This document shows positions 26,315-35,309 of a stretch of DNA of 64,000 bases, in pieces. Every line of letters begins with the position of its first letter. Within the stretch, counting starts at the first letter, position 1. Location: assembly GCA_963540515.1 (NCBI GenBank), contig CAUTNA010000003.1:1-64000 (forward strand), written 5' to 3'. This stretch comes from JAFGMC01 sp963540515. GTDB lineage: Bacteria > Pseudomonadota > Alphaproteobacteria > Rs-D84. The notes beneath the pieces were generated by a model. The model ran no database searches and was not told where the DNA came from. It saw nothing but the letters and a program-made list of their open reading frames with translations. The translations under genes were made by a program, and so were the position numbers.

Positions 26315-28795
26315 ATGGATACCAGCAGTATAAGAAATCAGCTTTTATTATTCTTCAGACAAATGCATTTCAATAATATGCCAGATGATGTAATGGCTCG
26401 TTTTAAAGATTTTTCTAAAAACGATGACTTTACTAAAAATATGGAGAATTGGAAAAAGGATTTATTGGATCAAAACGGTAATCCTAATGATTTGCCAGAC
26501 TTAAGTTCTTCTTTATCAGATGATGAATGGAAATATTTATATAAAGTTTTTAGAGATACTTTTCGTAGTATGGATGAAAATAAAGATTCCTTTTTGGATG
26601 ATAAAAAAGTTTCAACTTTTTTCAATGACAGTTTTGGACCTAATAAATTATTTTCAAGTGGAAATTTGTCTCCCAGATTTATTCAAGAATTAAGTTCTTT
26701 ATATAATAAAATAGAACAAGAAGCATTAAGTTTAAATAATGGTGATACTGCTAAGTTCTATAAAAAAATATTAGGTGATTTAAAAAGAGATATCTCTAGT
26801 AATCTTTTAAATAATATAAAGACAGGAAATATTAATATAAACGATGAAAAAGATATACAGAAGTTTTTAAGTGCGGTTAGGGATTCTCTACCATATGATG
26901 ATGAACATCAAGCTGAGTATTCATTAATAAATGACAAGTTATATGATATTGGACAAATTTTAGAGCAAGACAGAGAATTTATTAATCAAAATAAATTAGA
27001 GTTTTTTAAAAAAAATTACAAATCTATCTTTAAAACTCTTTATACTAATAAAAATATTCGTAATACCTTTTCAAATAATGGTGGAAGCTTAATAACAAAC
27101 AGAATAGAAAGAGCTGTTGAATTAACTGATTATGATAATGAACAAAGTGAAGATTATATTCCCTCAAAAAAACAAGATAAATTGACATTTTCTCAAGAAT
27201 TGAAAAAATGGAAAGATGATACTTACGAAGATTATCTTGAAAAATATATGACTTTAAAAGGTGATAGATTATTTATCTCTTTTGAAGCAAAAAATATAGT
27301 TAAAGCAATAAGTTCTGCAAAGATTAAACCAACCGATGGTTTAGGTAAAATATTAGAAGAATCAGGAAAAATAAAATCAAGTTTAAAAACTAAATCTCCT
27401 AAAAGTTTGATAGCTTTTAAATATTTTGAAGAAATTTTTTCTGATTTTAAAGAAACAATGCCAAAAGCTTTTAATGGAGCTCTTAAAAATGGCAGTCAAT
27501 TGTGTGCTATTGTTTCTGAGATGATTGTATCAGCTATAAAGAAAAATAAAGTGCATGAAGCAAAAGTCGCCATGGAAATTTTAGCTATTATAAGATATGG
27601 CTATACAACAAGTAAAACAATGGATGCTTTGTCAAAAGATAGTTTTCAAATATTTTCAGATAAAGGACTTTCTTGGAATAAAAATGAGGGTGTTCAGTAT
27701 GTAACAAAAGCTTTTGATAAAACTTTAAAGTTTGCAACTTTAGGAATTGGTTATGGTATAACTGCACTTTCAAATAGTATTAATAGAACAGGAACAAAGT
27801 TTAAAGGTGCATCAAGTAAGTTAAAAAAAGTAATTAAACAAAGTGATTTGGAAAGAGATAATAATATCAAAGATTTAAAGAATAAAATAAATATAAACCA
27901 AGACGAAATATCGCAAGTTCAATCATATACATCAAGTTTGATTAACAAAAAACAAATCCTAGATAGTAAAATACAAGATAATAATACTCAGATTAATAAT
28001 TTAAATAGAGACGTAACTAACTTGGATAATGCAAAAAGTAATTTGAATAATAAAGTAGATCAAGCAAAAGAGCAAATTAAGAAATTAACTGATTATATAA
28101 ATAAAGTAGATGAACAGAAAAAAAAGTTAGAATATAAACTAAATGAAGTAAATGCTCAGATTCAAGAGGCAGATAATCGCATACAATTCTTAAATAATAA
28201 AGAAAATATGTTAAATGATAAGATAAGTAAAACAAATGATACAAAAAAAATTAATAGATTAAATGGGTATGTTAGTGTTCTTGAATCTAAGAAAAATGAA
28301 AAAATAAATGAGATAAACAATAATAATGCAAAAATTAGTAAATTGAATTCATATATTGTTAGTATTGAGACTCAGATAAATAAAAGGAAAAATGATATAA
28401 ATAATGCTAATAATCAGATTAATAATTTAAAAAATTATATTACTAGTATTGAATATCAGATAAACACAAGAGAAAATAGAATTGAAAGATTAAATGAAAG
28501 GAATGATAAGTTTCAAAACTATGTCAATACTATAGAGAATAAAACAAATGAGAAAAATGACTATATAAATTTCTTAAATGATAAGGGAAATGAATTAAAT
28601 GATAATCTTCAAGATTTAAATGCTATAGATAATTTAGAAAAATATAAAGAGTTAATGGCTTATTGGGATCTTGTAGTATCAACAAAATTGGATAGTTTTA
28701 GATTTGGATCAAAGAAATTAAAACAAAAGATATTTGATCTTAATAAAAATAATTTTATACAAAATTGGAATTCAAATTATCAAATGGTGGCATAA
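26315..28795 (+). CDS. Large cytoplasmic coiled-coil protein of unknown function
   Basis: 826 residues, no signal peptide. Residues 1-500 are helical and globular, with an EF-hand-like loop near 90-101 (DENKDSFLDDKK) whose position 12 is Lys, so calcium binding is doubtful. Residues about 455-480 include a Gly-rich hydrophobic stretch (FATLGIGYGITALS). Residues about 515-785 are a long coiled coil of near-repetitive Asn/Lys/Ile heptads (NNQINNLKNYITSIEYQI), reminiscent of SMC/myosin-like or secreted effector proteins. The tail (AYWDLVVSTKL onward) is globular. ackA follows after 17 bases. Family not recognised; candidates include a cytoskeletal scaffold or a host-directed effector. Confidence 0.75.
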   Translation: MDTSSIRNQLLLFFRQMHFNNMPDDVMARFKDFSKNDDFTKNMENWKKDLLDQNGNPNDLPDLSSSLSDDEWKYLYKVFRDTFRSMDENKDSFLDDKKVSTFFNDSFGPNKLFSSGNLSPRFIQELSSLYNKIEQEALSLNNGDTAKFYKKILGDLKRDISSNLLNNIKTGNININDEKDIQKFLSAVRDSLPYDDEHQAEYSLINDKLYDIGQILEQDREFINQNKLEFFKKNYKSIFKTLYTNKNIRNTFSNNGGSLITNRIERAVELTDYDNEQSEDYIPSKKQDKLTFSQELKKWKDDTYEDYLEKYMTLKGDRLFISFEAKNIVKAISSAKIKPTDGLGKILEESGKIKSSLKTKSPKSLIAFKYFEEIFSDFKETMPKAFNGALKNGSQLCAIVSEMIVSAIKKNKVHEAKVAMEILAIIRYGYTTSKTMDALSKDSFQIFSDKGLSWNKNEGVQYVTKAFDKTLKFATLGIGYGITALSNSINRTGTKFKGASSKLKKVIKQSDLERDNNIKDLKNKININQDEISQVQSYTSSLINKKQILDSKIQDNNTQINNLNRDVTNLDNAKSNLNNKVDQAKEQIKKLTDYINKVDEQKKKLEYKLNEVNAQIQEADNRIQFLNNKENMLNDKISKTNDTKKINRLNGYVSVLESKKNEKINEINNNNAKISKLNSYIVSIETQINKRKNDINNANNQINNLKNYITSIEYQINTRENRIERLNERNDKFQNYVNTIENKTNEKNDYINFLNDKGNELNDNLQDLNAIDNLEKYKELMAYWDLVVSTKLDSFRFGSKKLKQKIFDLNKNNFIQNWNSNYQMVA

Positions 28796-28812
28796 AAACA
28801 AAAGGATGAAAA

Positions 28813-30051
28813 ATGTATGTACTTGCTTTAAATTGTGGTTCTTCTACTTTAAAATTTCAATTATTTGATATAGATACTAAAGTTCCTGTATTTAAAGGAA
28901 ATGCTGAAAAAATAGGTGAAGAATCATCTTTTATAAAGTTTGGTACACTGGATAAAAGTGATAAACTTATTACTAATTTAGATAATCATCTTATTGCTTT
29001 AAATAAAATTATAGATTTACTTAAATCAAATGGAGTTAATTTACAAGATATAAAAGCTGTTGGACATCGTATTGGACATGGTGGAGATAAATTCGCATCT
29101 TCAGTTGAAATAACAGATGAAGTAATACAAACTGTAAAAGATTTATCTGATTTGGCTCCTCTTCATAATCCTGCAAATTTAACTGGTATTATGGCAGCAA
29201 AAGAGATTTTACCAAATGCAACTCAGGTTGGTGTTTTTGATACTGCTTTTCATCAAACAATTCCAGAATATGCTTTCCGTTATGCGGTACCGAACGCTTG
29301 GTATAAAGAACTTGGAGTTCGTAAATATGGATTTCATGGAACATCACATCTTTATGTTTCAAAAAGGGTTGCAAAAGTTCTTGGAAAGCCAGCAGAAAAA
29401 TGTAATATAGTATCTCTTCATATAGGATCTGGTGCTTCTGCTTGTGCAATTAAACATGGAAAAAGTATTGATACGTCACTTGGTATGACACCACTTGAGG
29501 GTTTGATTATGGGTACAAGATGTGGAGATTTAGACGCTTCTGTTCCTTTTTATGTAAAAGAGAAGTTAGGGCTTTCTGATAAACTTATTATGGAGTTTTT
29601 AAATAAAAAATCTGGTGTGCTTGGTATAACTGAATGTTATGCAGATAGAAGAGATGTTCAAGAACATATTGAAGATGATGACAGATGCAGGCTTGCTTTT
29701 GATATGGAAGTTGCAAGAATTAAAAAGTTTGTTGGATCGTATATTGCTGCAATAGGAGAACCTGTTGATGCAATAGTATTTACTGCGGGTGTTGGTGAAA
29801 ATGGCTTTGAATTAAGAGAAGCAGTTTGTGAAAATATGGAACATTTGGGTATTGAACTGGATAAAGAGATAAATGCTAAAACTGCAACTTATCGTGGATG
29901 TAATGAGACAGAGATAAGTAAGAAATCAAGTAAGATAAAAGTATTTATGGTTCCAACAAATGAAGAATTGGTTTTATTAGAAGATACAATTGCTATTATG
30001 AATGGTAATTATAATCCAGATCATTTAAAAATGAATTATAGTTTTATTTAA
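28813..30051 (+). CDS. ackA: Acetate kinase
   Basis: 412 residues. Interconverts acetyl phosphate + ADP and acetate + ATP. Motifs: LALNCGSSTLKFQLF, GHRIGHGG, FDTAFHQTIPE, YGFHGTSHLYV, IGSGASACAI, GTRCGDLD and FTAGVGENG. The frame is full length for the family. pta is not adjacent, so a separate locus or another source of acetyl phosphate is implied. It follows the coiled-coil gene closely with an AAGGATG ribosome site, and has its own terminator. Points to substrate-level ATP formation by fermentation. Confidence 0.97.
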   Translation: MYVLALNCGSSTLKFQLFDIDTKVPVFKGNAEKIGEESSFIKFGTLDKSDKLITNLDNHLIALNKIIDLLKSNGVNLQDIKAVGHRIGHGGDKFASSVEITDEVIQTVKDLSDLAPLHNPANLTGIMAAKEILPNATQVGVFDTAFHQTIPEYAFRYAVPNAWYKELGVRKYGFHGTSHLYVSKRVAKVLGKPAEKCNIVSLHIGSGASACAIKHGKSIDTSLGMTPLEGLIMGTRCGDLDASVPFYVKEKLGLSDKLIMEFLNKKSGVLGITECYADRRDVQEHIEDDDRCRLAFDMEVARIKKFVGSYIAAIGEPVDAIVFTAGVGENGFELREAVCENMEHLGIELDKEINAKTATYRGCNETEISKKSSKIKVFMVPTNEELVLLEDTIAIMNGNYNPDHLKMNYSFI

Positions 30052-30059
30052 AAATTGTG

Positions 30060-30097
30060 GAAGTAAGATTTTAATTTTAAATCTTACTTCTTTGTTT
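30060..30097 (+). terminator. ackA terminator
   Basis: A 12-bp stem (GAAGTAAGATTT / AAATCTTACTTC) with a 7-base AT loop, then TTTGTTT, 9 bases after the ackA stop. Confidence 0.8.
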
Positions 30098-30178
30098 AGT
30101 TATTATTTTAAAACTCTTTAAAATTATGAATATTGTTTTAAATTAAAAGGAAATAGCAATTTTATTGAAGGTATATTT

Positions 30179-31348
30179 ATGTCAGAAAAAATATTTAAAA
30201 TAGAAAAAGGTGGAAAACCAGTTGATGGATCATTTAAAAGAATTTCAAATTTTGAAGATGAAAATTTTAAGTTGGATCCACATTCTTTTGTTGTTTGTGG
30301 GGAAGATATATCTGATTTAGATTTTTCAAATCAAAAAGATGCTTTAGATTTTCTTACATTTGATAATAGAGCTATTTTTCCAAATATTGATAAACTTCCA
30401 CTTGGTTTTGATCCAAATAAAATTTTAGAAGAAGGAAAAAATCCTGGACTTGGTATACGAAATTTACATAAAAAAGGTATAACAGGAAAAGGAATAAATG
30501 TTGCAATTATAGATCAAAGATTAGATACACAGCATCTTGAATTTAAAGATAATTTAATAAATTATAGGGATTGTTTTCTTTCATCTTTTGAAAATAATGC
30601 GGATTTTCATGGAAATGCAGTATCCAGTTTATTATGTGGAAAATCAATAGGAGTATCTCCAGATGTTAAATTAGTATATTTCGCTACAAGCAGTATGCTT
30701 GGAGAACCTAATGAAAAACCATTATTACAAGGTGATAGAAAAATATATGTTTCTTCTTATATAAAAGCATTAAAAAGGATTTTATTTATAAATTCAAAAT
30801 TATCATCAGAAAGGGAAAGATTTTCTGTTGTATCAATCAATTTGGCTGGTTTACATAATAATCAAGAATATATAGAATTAATAAAAGAATTAATAAGTAA
30901 AGGTGTTTTTGTTATATCTTGCGATTCTAGTATTTTTTATGATGGTAAAAGTTTTTGTACTTTAGATCGTAAGATAAATTCAAATCCAGATGATATAAAT
31001 TCTTATTTACCTGGTTATTGGTGGAAAAATAAATCTTTGGAAAATTGTTTGTTAATTCCTGCAGGAGGACGTACAGTTGCAGGATATTTTGGACACAATA
31101 ATTATATATATATTGGAGCAGGTGCAGGAATGTCATGGTCAACACCATATTTAGCAGGTGTTTATGCTTTGATGAAACAGGTATATTTTAACATTACTCC
31201 AAAACTCTTTTGGGATATATGTTTTAAAACTTCTGAGCCTCTTATATATAATGATAAAAAATATGGTATGGTTATACAACCAGAGAGAATGGTAAGATTT
31301 TTAGAAAATGAATTATTAAAAAAAATCCATAAAGATATATCTTTATAA
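30179..31348 (+). CDS. Subtilisin-family (S8) serine protease without signal peptide
   Basis: 389 residues. All three catalytic positions can be seen: Asp in AIIDQRLDTQH (about 112), His in DFHGNAVSSLLCG (about 144), and Ser in AGMSWSTPYLAGVYAL (about 322), the counterpart of GTSMAxPHVAG. The first ~90 residues are a non-hydrophobic prodomain-like region. No signal peptide or membrane helix, so it should act in the cytoplasm or leave by a non-Sec route. The Ser motif deviates (SW for SM/A), but the triad is kept. Monocistronic, after the ackA terminator. Confidence 0.85.
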   Translation: MSEKIFKIEKGGKPVDGSFKRISNFEDENFKLDPHSFVVCGEDISDLDFSNQKDALDFLTFDNRAIFPNIDKLPLGFDPNKILEEGKNPGLGIRNLHKKGITGKGINVAIIDQRLDTQHLEFKDNLINYRDCFLSSFENNADFHGNAVSSLLCGKSIGVSPDVKLVYFATSSMLGEPNEKPLLQGDRKIYVSSYIKALKRILFINSKLSSERERFSVVSINLAGLHNNQEYIELIKELISKGVFVISCDSSIFYDGKSFCTLDRKINSNPDDINSYLPGYWWKNKSLENCLLIPAGGRTVAGYFGHNNYIYIGAGAGMSWSTPYLAGVYALMKQVYFNITPKLFWDICFKTSEPLIYNDKKYGMVIQPERMVRFLENELLKKIHKDISL

Positions 31349-31442
31349 AGTTTGTTTATTACAATATATAATAAATAAGCTTTAGATATGAATTTATATT
31401 AAAATTTTTTATAAAGTATAACTAAAAAGATTATCTAAAAAT

Positions 31443-31475
31443 AAAAAATCACTAGTTAAACCAGTGATTTTTTTT
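31443..31475. terminator. Bidirectional terminator between the S8 protease and lipoprotein genes
   Basis: An 11-bp stem (AAAAAATCACT / AGTGATTTTTT) with a 9-base loop, between converging genes, T runs on both strands. Confidence 0.8.
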
Positions 31476-31502
31476 ATATAAAGTAAAAAATTTTTATTTT
31501 AT

Positions 31503-31871
31503 TTAAATATTACAGTTATAAGCATAACTTGATGGCATTTTATATAGATTATCTGTAACTGCATCAACAAATACTGGTATTAATCCAAGAAAAAATCCAG
31601 GAAATACATCAAGAAAAATTGCAACAACATTAGGCTTATTGTTTATATTTACCTGAGGACAATCAGAGCGTGGGTTTGAAATTGATAAATTATTATCTGA
31701 ATAAACAACTAAATTTTTATTTGATGATATTTTATAAATTCCAGAACTGGAAGTTACTGTTATAGTATCTTTTGAATTATTAAATATATTCGTTTCATGG
31801 TTTGAACCAATTCCCATAGCACCACATCCACTAAGAGATACAATAATCATTAAATTTAATAATTTTTTCAT
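31503..31871 (-). CDS. Small lipoprotein
   Basis: 122 residues. Signal KKLLNLMIIVSLSGC has a lipobox LSGC (Cys 16). The mature part is Ser/Asn-rich with two further cysteines, and near the end a hydrophobic AIFLDVFPGFFLGLIPVFVD, then AVTDNLYKMP. This layout recalls the YceK/YidQ-like lipoproteins, but I cannot confirm the family. Last gene of the leftward set below obgE, 79 bases after the barrel protein gene. Confidence 0.7.
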   Translation of the reverse strand: MKKLLNLMIIVSLSGCGAMGIGSNHETNIFNNSKDTITVTSSSGIYKISSNKNLVVYSDNNLSISNPRSDCPQVNINNKPNVVAIFLDVFPGFFLGLIPVFVDAVTDNLYKMPSSYAYNCNI

Positions 31872-31950
31872 ATAATTTTATTCCTTTGATAATACAAATT
31901 TACTATTAGGTGTTTTTCTAATATATCTATTTATATTTATCAAATCAAAT

Positions 31951-32598
31951 TTAAAATTTATAAAGATAGCCTATATTTAAACTAGTGATAGTGGTTATAT
32001 AAAACAATGGGAAATCTAAACTTTTATTTATGATTAAATATGCATTTGGTTTTAAAGATAGTAAAATTGAGTTATTTTCATTTATATTATAACTAAGTCC
32101 AAATATTATTCCAAAATTAAGATAATATCTTTCATAAAAATCATTTAACAATTCACTTTTATCTGTTGTTGTTTTGGTTAATCCTAAAACTCCACCAAGC
32201 TCGAAATCAAAAGATTTATTAAGATTTGTTAGGGATGATATATTTAACAGAAAATTATTTGACTCTGATCTAAAAGAAATACTTTTGTTTATATTATAGA
32301 AATTGATATTTCCATAACCTTTTGAATTTGAAAACTCAAATCCAATTTTTAGATTATCTAAAATTATACCTGTTTGAATATCAAATTTTTTATTTAAAGA
32401 ATTTGATATAAATAATTTTGAATTATACTTATCTTCTAACAAATTAAAATTTTTTGTCCTAATATTTTGTAATCCAATATTTAAGTTAATATAAATATTT
32501 GAATCTTCTGTATCGAATAAATTATCTATTACACTTTTAGCAAATAGATTTTGAACAAAGAAAGTAGATAAGATAACTATTAATAACTTTTTTGACAT
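31951..32598 (-). CDS. Predicted outer-membrane beta-barrel protein
   Basis: 215 residues. Signal peptide KKLLIVILSTFFVQNLFA, then repeated amphipathic strands with alternating hydrophobics (IYINLNIGLQNI, LKIGFEFSNSKGYG, LNFGIIFGLSYNI) and a C-terminal strand LNIGYLYKF ending in Phe, the usual signal for BamA-mediated insertion. Size suits an 8-10 strand barrel. Its start overlaps the preceding gene by 19 bases. Family and ligand unknown. Confidence 0.7.
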   Translation of the reverse strand: MSKKLLIVILSTFFVQNLFAKSVIDNLFDTEDSNIYINLNIGLQNIRTKNFNLLEDKYNSKLFISNSLNKKFDIQTGIILDNLKIGFEFSNSKGYGNINFYNINKSISFRSESNNFLLNISSLTNLNKSFDFELGGVLGLTKTTTDKSELLNDFYERYYLNFGIIFGLSYNINENNSILLSLKPNAYLIINKSLDFPLFYITTITSLNIGYLYKF

Positions 32599-33080
32599 TC
32601 AAATTCCATATAATTATGATAACGATTTAAAATATTTTTATTTCTGAACTTATGAATTGCAAGAAATTTTGATATTTGTATGAAAAAAATACAATATTCT
32701 TCAAATATTTTATTCATATTTTTTGTTTTATCATAATATTTTGAAAATTCTGCTAATTCCACAAAAGTCTCCATTTCTGGTTCGTATTCATTTTCTGTAT
32801 TATAAATAAAACTATATTTCATAATTATTTCACGCATTTTTAAAAAATCAAATAACATATCTAATAATTTATTTCTTATATTTGGTTTATTAAAATGATT
32901 TAAATCATTTATCATTCTTTCTATTGCACCACGTGCAAATTGAATATTTATATGAAGTGGATTGGTATCTTTATAATTTAAAAGTCTTCTGAATTGTTCA
33001 TATTCACTAACTAATTTCTGATCATTCAATAATTCTTTAATTTCCCTTATTTTTATCCTAGTACTAATTATTTTTTTCAT
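32580..33080 (-). CDS. Helical protein of unknown function in the HExxH cluster
   Basis: 166 residues from the ATG at 33080, which has AGAAAGAAG upstream; the open frame continues to 33179, overlapping the HExxH gene. Almost wholly helical and charged (TRIKIREIKELLNDQ, FARGAIERMINDLNHF, MLFDFLKMREIIMKY), no signal peptide or membrane segment. No family recognised. Its end overlaps the barrel protein start, which suggests translational coupling between a cytoplasmic and an exported protein. Confidence 0.6.
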   Translation of the reverse strand: MKKIISTRIKIREIKELLNDQKLVSEYEQFRRLLNYKDTNPLHINIQFARGAIERMINDLNHFNKPNIRNKLLDMLFDFLKMREIIMKYSFIYNTENEYEPEMETFVELAEFSKYYDKTKNMNKIFEEYCIFFIQISKFLAIHKFRNKNILNRYHNYMEFECQKSY

Positions 33081-33120
33081 AATATAACTTCTTTCTATAA
33101 TTTTGGATAAGAATTTCATT

Positions 33121-33741
33121 CTAATAAAGTTTTTTTCTAATTTCAAATATACTTGATATACATAAAGAAACTCGTTCACTTAAATTTTTCCTATAATTTT
33201 CTTTAAACGTATCATCAATTGTTGTATAATGTCCGCCTGTTAATTCGAATATTTGTATTTGTTGTTCATTTAGAAAACCAAGTCCATTATGATCTAGAAT
33301 ATGATTTATCTCATGTGCAAGTGTTCCTAAAAACTCGCTTAAAGTAAATTTATGATCAGAATTAAGCCAAATTTCTCCTTCCTTTTTTTCTGTGTCTTTA
33401 TTAAATGAATATCCTTTATCATCGTATTCTTTTTCTTTTATACAAGCAAACCCTAAGCAATTTTCATTTTCAGGAAGTTCTTTTTTGAATGAAACAAATT
33501 TTAAATCTACTTTTAATCCATACTTTTTTAAATTAAAATATTTCTGTAAAATTGTTTTTGCAAATTCTTTAATTTCTTTTCCTAATTCATCATCTTCTTT
33601 TCTTAATTTATTGTCTTGATTTTTTTTATTTTCAATTTCTCTTTTTTTCAAATTAAAAATTTCTATAAATGACTGAAATTGTTTTGCATAATTAGATAAA
33701 AATTTTTCTGTCTTTATTAAATATATAATTTCTTTAAACAT
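33121..33741 (-). CDS. HExxH metallopeptidase-like protein
   Basis: 206 residues, no signal peptide. The first 60 residues are a charged helix. GEIWLNSDHKFTLSEFLGT leads into LAHEINHILDHNG, a zinc-binding HExxH helix preceded by an edge strand, the typical gluzincin/minigluzincin arrangement. A Glu in the downstream helix (NLSERVSLCI) could be the third ligand. Substrate unknown. It overlaps the upstream gene by 25 bases and lies in a tight leftward cluster of otherwise unrecognised genes. Confidence 0.65.
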   Translation of the reverse strand: MFKEIIYLIKTEKFLSNYAKQFQSFIEIFNLKKREIENKKNQDNKLRKEDDELGKEIKEFAKTILQKYFNLKKYGLKVDLKFVSFKKELPENENCLGFACIKEKEYDDKGYSFNKDTEKKEGEIWLNSDHKFTLSEFLGTLAHEINHILDHNGLGFLNEQQIQIFELTGGHYTTIDDTFKENYRKNLSERVSLCISSIFEIRKKLY

Positions 33742-34229
33742 TTTTTAGAATATTTTATAACTCCATTTAAATCAATTGCATCTTGAAAGTAAATTGATGT
33801 TTTAGATCGTTTTGATAAATCTAAACCTTTCAAATATTTTAATATTTTATTAAAAAAAATATCTTTATATTCTGGAAAATTTTTATCTAAAGTTTTTTTC
33901 TTTATAATAAATAAACTTTCTGTTTCTGTATATTCTATGTTATTTATATAAAGATAATGCTTTATATATTCAAATATCCTTTTACTATATTTTTTGAAAA
34001 TAGATTTATCTATATTATATGAAATAGTTATATTTTTCCTATCAAAACCAAACGAACAAAACATAGAATTAAGATGTCTAAATTCACCTAAATCAATATA
34101 TTTATCTTCATATTGTTTAGATAGATAATTTTCTAGTTTATCCAAAACTGGAAAACCCGTTCCATTAATAACAGGATTTTTATTAAAACTGTAAGAGCAA
34201 CCGATCTCAAAATATCCTTTCTCAATCAT
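33717..34229 (-). CDS. Unknown protein heading the HExxH cluster
   Basis: 170 residues, alpha/beta composition, rich in Lys, Tyr, Ile and Phe, without signal peptide or membrane helix. Segments such as YFEIGCSYSFNKNPVI and NITISYNIDKSIFKKY suggest paired strands. No family recognised. First gene of the overlapping leftward set, 48 bases after the obgE stop; TTGAGAAAGG precedes the ATG region. Confidence 0.6.
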   Translation of the reverse strand: MIEKGYFEIGCSYSFNKNPVINGTGFPVLDKLENYLSKQYEDKYIDLGEFRHLNSMFCSFGFDRKNITISYNIDKSIFKKYSKRIFEYIKHYLYINNIEYTETESLFIIKKKTLDKNFPEYKDIFFNKILKYLKGLDLSKRSKTSIYFQDAIDLNGVIKYSKKCLKKLYI

Positions 34230-34277
34230 AATGCTAGATAGTTTATACTTAAATATTAATTTGTCAATATTATGTTT

Positions 34278-35261
34278 CTAAAAATCTTTTTCAATTAAAT
34301 TTATTAAGTTATGAATATTTGTTCTTGCAACTGCACTGATTGCAATCACATCCTTTAGTTTAGTTTTCTTTTTAAATTCTTTTATTTTTTCTTCCAGATT
34401 TTCTTCATCAATTGAGTCAATTTTATTTATTATAACAATTTCTCTTTTCTTTGATAATTCATTTCCATAGGACTTTATTTCTTCTCTTATTTTTTTATAT
34501 CTTTCTGTTAGATTTTCTTCTAATCCATCTAAAATATGTAAAATCATTCTAGTGCGTTCTGCATGTGCTAAAAATTTATCACCAAGTCCAACACCTTTTG
34601 ATGCCCCTTCAATAAGTCCTGGAAGATCAACTAATACAAATTCTCTTTCATGTGCATACATAATTCCAAGACCAGGATTTAAGGTTGTAAATGGATAATT
34701 TGCGACTTTTGGTCTTGCATTGGTAAGTGCAGATAAAAGGCTGGATTTTCCAGCATTTGGAAAACCAATTAAACTTATATCTGCGATTAATTTTAATTTT
34801 AATATAACAGTTCTTTCTTCTCCAATAAGCCCATCATTAGCTTGTCTTGGTGCTCGGTTTGTCGGACTTTTAAAATGTAAATTACCCCAACCTCCATTTC
34901 CACCTTTAAGTGCCAAATATTCATCACCATCATTTTTTAAATCTGCATACTGTATTTGTTCATTTTCAGATAAAATAACAGTTCCAGTTGGAACATATAA
35001 AATTAAATCTTTACCACTTGCTCCAGTACATCCTTTACCTGTCCCATTTTTTCCATTTTCTGCAACAAACTTTGTTTTAAATCTGTAATCGATTAAAGTA
35101 TTAACATTTGGAATTGCTTTAAAAATAACATTCCCGCCTTTTCCACCATCTCCACCATCAGGACCGCCAAATTCAATAAATTTTTCGCGTCTGAAACTTG
35201 CAGATCCATTTCCGCCATTTCCTGCTTTTATATAAATCTTTGCTTTATCTAAGAATTTCAT
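34278..35261 (-). CDS. obgE: GTPase ObgE/CgtA
   Basis: 327 residues. The N-terminal glycine-rich Obg fold (KAGNGGNGSASFRREKF, GGDGGKGGNVIF) covers about residues 1-158, followed by the G domain: G1 GFPNAGKSSLLSAL, G2 YPFTTLNPGLG, G3 DLPGLIEGAS, G4 NKID and G5 ISAVA. The variable C-terminal tail is almost absent. Involved in late 50S assembly and stringent control. Not beside rplU-rpmA as in many genomes. Confidence 0.97.
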   Translation of the reverse strand: MKFLDKAKIYIKAGNGGNGSASFRREKFIEFGGPDGGDGGKGGNVIFKAIPNVNTLIDYRFKTKFVAENGKNGTGKGCTGASGKDLILYVPTGTVILSENEQIQYADLKNDGDEYLALKGGNGGWGNLHFKSPTNRAPRQANDGLIGEERTVILKLKLIADISLIGFPNAGKSSLLSALTNARPKVANYPFTTLNPGLGIMYAHEREFVLVDLPGLIEGASKGVGLGDKFLAHAERTRMILHILDGLEENLTERYKKIREEIKSYGNELSKKREIVIINKIDSIDEENLEEKIKEFKKKTKLKDVIAISAVARTNIHNLINLIEKDF

Positions 35262-35309
35262 GAGAGTAATGCTAGACTAAAAAACTTGATTTTTCCAGTT
35301 ATTTAATTA

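Noticed and set aside
26560..26620. EF-hand in the 826-residue protein
   Set aside because: DENKDSFLDDKK has Lys at position 12 where Glu or Asp is needed; only one such loop.
28000..28620. Tandem DNA repeats or CRISPR in the coiled-coil region
   Set aside because: Repetition reflects Asn/Lys/Ile heptads in protein; no regular repeat-spacer structure. No CRISPR array seen anywhere in the window.
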